A DNA stretch of 64,000 nt, taken from Hamadaea tsunoensis DSM 44101. Its GTDB lineage: Bacteria > Actinomycetota > Actinomycetes > Mycobacteriales > Micromonosporaceae. This document shows positions 60,077-64,000 of the stretch, in pieces. A program made the position numbers and the translations under genes. The notes beneath the pieces are model-generated. The model made no database searches. It saw only the letters and a list, made by a program, of their open reading frames with translations, and was not told the DNA's origin. Position 1 is the stretch's first letter; each line of letters starts with the position of its first letter. The stretch lies in contig NZ_AUAX01000001.1 of assembly GCF_000428945.1 (NCBI RefSeq), positions 1 to 64,000 of the forward strand, given 5' to 3'.

Positions 60077-61564
60077 ATGCGATGGCACGCGCAGCAAGCC
60101 GCCGGAACCACGCAGGAGTCCCCACCCCTGACTCCTGCGCCACCCCTCCCGTTCGATCTGGGCAGCGCATTCGTGCAGACGTTCGACACGCCGGGATTCG
60201 CCGGCATGACGTTCTACGAGATCAACGCGAAGTCCGTCCTCAACCGGGTCGCCTCGACGTCGGAGGTGCCCTTCGAATGGACGGTCAACCCCTACCGCGG
60301 CTGCGGGCACGCCTGCGTCTACTGCCTCGCCGGCGACACGCCGGTGCTGATGGCCGACGGCTCGACCCGGCCCATCGCCCAGCTGCGGGTCGGCGACCGG
60401 ATCTACGGCACCGTCCGGTTCGGCAGCCACCGGCGCTATGCCGTGACCGAGGTCCTCGACCACTGGACGACGACGAAGCCGGCGTACCGGGTGGGTCTGG
60501 CGGACGGGACGGAGTTCACCGCCAGCCGCGATCACCGCTTCCTGACCACGAAGGGCTGGCGGCGGGCGGCCGTCGGCGGGCAGCTGACCGGGTTCGGCAA
60601 GAAGCCGCCGATGGGGATGCTCGAAGGCGTCTCGGTCGAGTCGTGCGAGGGCCTGGAGATCGTCGACGTCCAGCCCCTGGGCTCCCGGCAGACGCTCTAC
60701 GACATCACGACGGGGACCGGTGACTTCATCGCGGCCGGGGTGGTCAGCCACAACTGCTTCGCCCGCAACACGCACACCTACCTCGACCTCGACGCCGGGC
60801 ACGACTTCGACTCGCGGGTCGTCGTGAAGGTCAACGCCGGCCAGGTGCTGCGCCGCGAGCTGGGCAACCCGCGCTGGACGGGCGCGCCGATCGCCATGGG
60901 CACCAATGTGGACTGCTACCAGCGGGCCGAGGGCCGCTACCGGCTCATGCCGGAGATCCTGGCCGCGCTGCGGGACTTCGCCAACCCGTTCTCGATCCTG
61001 ACCAAGGGCACGCTGATCCTCCGGGACCTGGATCTGTTGCGGCAGGCCGCTTCCGTCACCACCGTGCGCCTCGCGGTCTCGGTCGGATCGACCGACGAGC
61101 GGCTGTGGCGGTCGGCCGAGCCCGGGACGCCGAGCCCGCAGCGCCGCCTCGACGTCGTGCGCCGGCTGTCGGACGCGGGATTCGCGGTGAGCGTCCTCAT
61201 GGCACCGATCCTGCCGGGGCTCAGCGACTCCGAGGAGGCCGTCGACGCCACCGTGCGCGCGATCGTCGCGGCCGGGGCCGTCCAGGTCACGCCGTTGCCG
61301 CTGCATCTGCGTACCGGGGCCAAGGAGTGGTACGCGCAGTGGATCGGCCGCGAACATCCCGAGCTGCTTCCCTTGTACCGCAACCTGTTCGGTCAACGGT
61401 CGCAGATGGCGAAGGACTACCAGCGGATCATCACCAACCGGGTCCGGGCGGCGATCCACCGGCACGGGCTGGTTGCGCCGGAGCGGCCGTTCCGCGCGAT
61501 CGAGGCCGAAGCCGCGGCCCAGGCGGCCGAAGCGGCTCGGCCGGAGCAGCTCACACTGCTGTGA
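60077..61564 (+). CDS. Rv2578c-like radical SAM protein with in-frame intein
   Basis: 495 aa precursor, 351 aa after predicted splicing. The radical SAM cluster motif CGHACVYC is split: Cys76 and Cys80 are upstream, and the third Cys is Cys227 after the intein (Cys83 is the intein's own first residue). Removing residues 83-226 restores RGCGHACVYCFARNTHTYLD. TNVDCYQRAEGRYRLMPEIL and FSILTKGTLILRDLDLL follow in the TIM-barrel, as in SplB/Rv2578c-type proteins. The unspliced protein would lack a normal cluster site. A LexA-like box upstream suggests DNA-damage induction. Function unproven. Confidence 0.9.
   Translation: MRWHAQQAAGTTQESPPLTPAPPLPFDLGSAFVQTFDTPGFAGMTFYEINAKSVLNRVASTSEVPFEWTVNPYRGCGHACVYCLAGDTPVLMADGSTRPIAQLRVGDRIYGTVRFGSHRRYAVTEVLDHWTTTKPAYRVGLADGTEFTASRDHRFLTTKGWRRAAVGGQLTGFGKKPPMGMLEGVSVESCEGLEIVDVQPLGSRQTLYDITTGTGDFIAAGVVSHNCFARNTHTYLDLDAGHDFDSRVVVKVNAGQVLRRELGNPRWTGAPIAMGTNVDCYQRAEGRYRLMPEILAALRDFANPFSILTKGTLILRDLDLLRQAASVTTVRLAVSVGSTDERLWRSAEPGTPSPQRRLDVVRRLSDAGFAVSVLMAPILPGLSDSEEAVDATVRAIVAAGAVQVTPLPLHLRTGAKEWYAQWIGREHPELLPLYRNLFGQRSQMAKDYQRIITNRVRAAIHRHGLVAPERPFRAIEAEAAAQAAEAARPEQLTLL
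60323..60754 (+). other. Mini-intein (residues 83-226)
   Basis: 144 aa. N-terminal block A CLAGDTPVLMADGSTRPI, block B TEFTASRDHRFLTTKGW with TxxH, blocks F/G LYDITTGTGDFIAAGVVSHN ending His-Asn, and +1 extein Cys227. No homing-endonuclease domain fits in the remaining length, so it is probably fixed. All splicing residues are present. Confidence 0.92.
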
Positions 61565-61621
61565 GCCGCCGGCCGTCCACTCCGGACACATCGTGCCCGG
61601 CGGCCGCCGGGCACGGCGGGC

Positions 61622-62743
61622 TCAGCGTACCGACGGCGTGACGAACGGCGGCTTGGTCACGACGAAGGTCGACCGGCGGCCGCGTACGTCGATCTCGACC
61701 TGGTCCTGCTCGGTCAGCTCGGCGGCCGTGTCGATGAGCGCCAGCGCGATGCCCACCTTCCGGGTCGGCGAGAACGTCCCGCTCGTCACCTCGCCGACGA
61801 TGTCCTCACCGACGTAGACGCTCATGTGCGGGCGCGGGATGCCCCGGTCGGTCGCGACGAGTCCCCAGAGGACGCGGACGGGGCCGTTGGCCTTCTCCTC
61901 CGACAGCACTTCCTTGCCCCAGAACGCCGGCTTCTTCCAGCCGACCGCCCAGCCGGCGCGCGCCTCGACCGGGCTGATCTCCGGCGACAGATCCTGCCCG
62001 TGCAGCGGGTAGCCCATCTCCGTACGCAGCGTGTCCCGGGCGGCGAGACCGCAGGCGCGCGCCTCGACGGGCGTGCCGAACAGGGCGTCCCACACCTCGA
62101 CGGCCCGGTCGGCCGGGCAGACCAGTTCGTAGCCGTGCTCGCCGGTGTATCCGGTGCGGCACACGGTCAGCTCGACTCCGTTGAGCGTGCCCGGTTCGAA
62201 GCTCATGTACTCGTGGTCGGTCGGCAGTCCCAGCGCGGCGAGCAGTTCCGCCGAGCGCGGTCCCTGCACGGCCAGGACGGCGTGGTCCGCGTGCTCGTTG
62301 GTGATCGTCAGCCCCTCGGGCGCGGCGGCCGCGAGCCGGCGGACGACCTCGGTGGTGTTGGCCGCGTTCGGGATCAGGAACACGTGCTCGTCCGAGTGCA
62401 GGTACGCGATGATGTCGTCGATCACGCCGCCGGTCGAGTCGTCGCAGCACAGCGTGTACTGCGCCTTGCCCGGCTTGATCCGGTCGAGGTCGTTGGTCAG
62501 GCACGCGTTGACGTACGCGGCCGCCCCGGCACCGGTGATGCGGGCTTTGCCCAGATGCGACACGTCGAAGACGCCGACGGCCTCGCGTACGGCCGTGTGC
62601 TCCTTGAGGACGCCGCCGCCGGCGTACTCGATGGGCATCTCCCAACCGCCGAAGGGCGCGAACTTGGCACCGAGGGCGGCATGGCGCTCATGCAGCGGCG
62701 AGCGCAGGAGCGGGGCGTGAGCGGCGCTGGTCACGTCAGACAT
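61622..62743 (-). CDS. gcvT: Glycine cleavage system T protein (aminomethyltransferase)
   Basis: 373 aa. Transfers the methylene group from the H-protein-bound aminomethyl to tetrahydrofolate. Motifs: [35 protein letters not shown] with the active-site Asp, [16 protein letters not shown] and [20 protein letters not shown]. gcvH and gcvP are not adjacent. No glycine riboswitch seen. TAAGTT ends 7 bases before the ATG. Confidence 0.95.
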   Translation of the reverse strand: MSDVTSAAHAPLLRSPLHERHAALGAKFAPFGGWEMPIEYAGGGVLKEHTAVREAVGVFDVSHLGKARITGAGAAAYVNACLTNDLDRIKPGKAQYTLCCDDSTGGVIDDIIAYLHSDEHVFLIPNAANTTEVVRRLAAAAPEGLTITNEHADHAVLAVQGPRSAELLAALGLPTDHEYMSFEPGTLNGVELTVCRTGYTGEHGYELVCPADRAVEVWDALFGTPVEARACGLAARDTLRTEMGYPLHGQDLSPEISPVEARAGWAVGWKKPAFWGKEVLSEEKANGPVRVLWGLVATDRGIPRPHMSVYVGEDIVGEVTSGTFSPTRKVGIALALIDTAAELTEQDQVEIDVRGRRSTFVVTKPPFVTPSVR

Positions 62744-62750
62744 GGGGACG

Positions 62751-62756
62751 AACTTA
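62751..62756 (-). promoter_or_regulatory. Predicted leaderless -10 (TAAGTT) for gcvT
   Basis: Ends 7 bases before the ATG at 62743, in the 91-base gap divergent from the aminopeptidase. Confidence 0.5.
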
Positions 62757-62834
62757 CCTGGTGGCCGGAGTGTGGATAGAGTCGCAGGGTCAGGATCATT
62801 CCGTTCCAAGATCAAGTTGCGATGCGGAGAAGTA

Positions 62835-64000
62835 GTGGCCACCTCTATTGCGCTCACCCTGTTCGACACGGACCCGGCGGAACTCGCCGTCGACGCCGTC
62901 GTGATCGGCGTCCACAGCCCCGGTGACGGCGGCGCCGACGGCGAGCCGGGCGAGTTGCTGCTGGCCTCGGGCGCCGAGAGCATCGCGGCCGCCTTCGACG
63001 GCAAGCTGGGCCCCACCCTGGCCCTGCTCGGCGCGACCGGAGCCGCGGGCGAGGTCACCAAGCTCGCCGCGCTCGGCGCGATCACCGCCCCGCTGGTCGT
63101 CGCGGTCGGCCTCGGCCCGGAGCCCACCGGCGCCGCCCCCGCCGCCGAGACTCTGCGCCGGGCCGCGGGCAACGCCGCGCGGGCGCTGTCCGGCACCGCG
63201 GCCGTCGCCTTCGCCCTGCCGCTGTCCGACGACGACTCCGTGCCGAGCACGCCGTCCCTGCGGGCCGTCGCCGAGGGCGCCCAGCTCGGCGCGTACCGGT
63301 TCGCAGGCTACAAGTCCAAGCCGCAGCCGAGCCGCCGCGAGCCCGTCGGCGCGATCTCCATCCTCGTCGCGGACGCCAAGGACGCCGCGGCCGCCGCCGA
63401 ACTCGACCGCGCCGCGATCGTCGCCGCCGCCGTCTACCGCACCCGCACCTGGGTGAACACGCCCGCCAACGAGCTGCGCCCGCCGGTGCTCGCCGACCAG
63501 ATCGCCGTGGCGGCCACCGACGCCGGCCTCGAGGTCGAGGTCCTCGACGAGAAGGCCCTGCGCGAAGGCGGCTACGGCGGCATCCTCGCCGTCGGCGAGG
63601 GCTCCGAGGCCAAGCCCCGCCTGGTACGCCTCGCGTACCGGCCGGCCGGCGTCGACGACCCGGTCAAGATCGCGCTGATCGGCAAGGGCATCACCTTCGA
63701 CACCGGCGGCGTCTCGATCAAGCCGTCCCAGGGCATGTGGGAGATGAAGACCGACATGGCCGGCGCGGCCGCCGTCGCCAGCACGATGATCGCCGTCGCC
63801 GCCCTGAAGCCGGGCGTCGCCGTGGACGCGTACATCCCGATCGCCGAGAACATGGTGTCCGGGTCGGCGTACCGGCCGGGCGACGTGGTCACGATGCGCG
63901 GCGGCAAGCGGGTCGAGGTGCTCAACACCGACGCCGAGGGCCGCATGATCCTGGCCGACGCGATCACCCGCGCCTGCGAGGAGAGCCCGAAGTACCTGCT
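62835..64000 (+). CDS. pepA: Leucyl aminopeptidase (M17), truncated by the window end
   Basis: 388 complete codons plus two bases. Cytosolic di-zinc aminopeptidase. N-terminal macro-like domain (to about 170), then catalytic domain with [15 protein letters not shown] (Lys and Asp ligands), [11 protein letters not shown] and [13 protein letters not shown] (Asp/Glu ligands and Arg). GTG at 62835 with GGAG 5 bases upstream. About 100 residues are missing at the 3' end. Position after gcvT matches Rv2213 pepB. Confidence 0.95.
   Translation, partial: MATSIALTLFDTDPAELAVDAVVIGVHSPGDGGADGEPGELLLASGAESIAAAFDGKLGPTLALLGATGAAGEVTKLAALGAITAPLVVAVGLGPEPTGAAPAAETLRRAAGNAARALSGTAAVAFALPLSDDDSVPSTPSLRAVAEGAQLGAYRFAGYKSKPQPSRREPVGAISILVADAKDAAAAAELDRAAIVAAAVYRTRTWVNTPANELRPPVLADQIAVAATDAGLEVEVLDEKALREGGYGGILAVGEGSEAKPRLVRLAYRPAGVDDPVKIALIGKGITFDTGGVSIKPSQGMWEMKTDMAGAAAVASTMIAVAALKPGVAVDAYIPIAENMVSGSAYRPGDVVTMRGGKRVEVLNTDAEGRMILADAITRACEESPKYL

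Noticed and set aside
62744-62834. Glycine riboswitch before gcvT
   Set aside because: Only 91 bases shared with the divergent pepA, no tandem aptamer fold, and transcription of gcvT appears leaderless.

Overview
The window is a 64 kb chromosomal segment from a high-GC actinobacterium. The base composition, the very frequent CGTACGC words, the gene families and the gene order all point to Micromonosporaceae (an Actinoplanes/Micromonospora-type organism); that family assignment is an inference. No rRNA, tRNA, transposase, integrase, phage or CRISPR genes were recognised. Most of the window is ordinary core chromosome. From memory, the order fadD / pimB / DEDD-GIY-YIG nuclease / ctaE-qcrCAB / trpD / ctaC-ctaF / adoK / erpA / glycerate kinase / cobT / cobS / gcvT / pepA follows the Mycobacterium tuberculosis Rv2185c-Rv2213 region, with several lineage-specific insertions.

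Layout. 0.5-5.1 kb: an FMO plus a coupled alpha/beta hydrolase that lacks its nucleophile, an unrecognised 494-aa protein and an EEP-family phosphatase/nuclease. 5.2-13.4 kb: ROK glucokinase, DUF5304-like and SRPBCC proteins, acyl-CoA synthetase, NarL-type kinase/regulator pair, HIT hydrolase and PimB-type mannosyltransferase. 13.4-19.5 kb: M48 protease, SDR, a small charged protein, NYN protein and a DEDD exonuclease fused to GIY-YIG. 19.6-24.1 kb: divergent RelA/SpoT-like protein, Nudix, nucleotidyltransferase, AsnC-type ligand domain and an alpha/beta hydrolase. 25-33.4 kb: the respiratory cluster (bc1 complex qcrCAB, oxidase subunits ctaE, ctaF, ctaC, a CtaG-like assembly factor) with trpD inside it. 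33.5-42.9 kb: cysteine desulfurase-TusA pair, secreted GH10 xylanase, adenosine kinase, ErpA, MarR/MFS pair, glycerate kinase and NadA. 42.9-57.4 kb: secreted haem peroxidase, MurA, DUF3043, HTH/Clp-N pair, DUF2461, MFS, an ABC-2 exporter, a WG-repeat protein and an aldo/keto reductase. 57.4-64 kb: fused CobU-CobT, CobS, an intein-containing radical SAM protein behind a LexA-like box, GcvT and a truncated leucyl aminopeptidase.

The most unusual material is between the genes. A dispersed repeat of about 150-200 bp occurs six times (one partial), and four copies begin within 0-4 bp of a stop codon; one copy supplies the last 43 codons of a transporter gene. Two copies lie beside arrays of a 23-24-bp unit headed TGATC, spaced 41-42 bp (four helical turns) and arranged as two direct then two inverted units. 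A second palindrome family (20-21-bp arms) occurs next to two copies, and a third near-identical palindrome sits between two unrelated convergent gene pairs.

Regulation that can be read directly: sixteen genes have a TANNNT -10 hexamer ending only 6-7 nt before the start codon, which predicts leaderless mRNAs; the divergent marR/MFS promoters each carry a TGCNNNNGCA palindrome; a CebR-like LacI operator overlaps the xylanase promoter; a perfect GAAC-N4-GTTC palindrome precedes the radical SAM gene; and an inverted repeat covers the -35 of the HTH/Clp-N operon.
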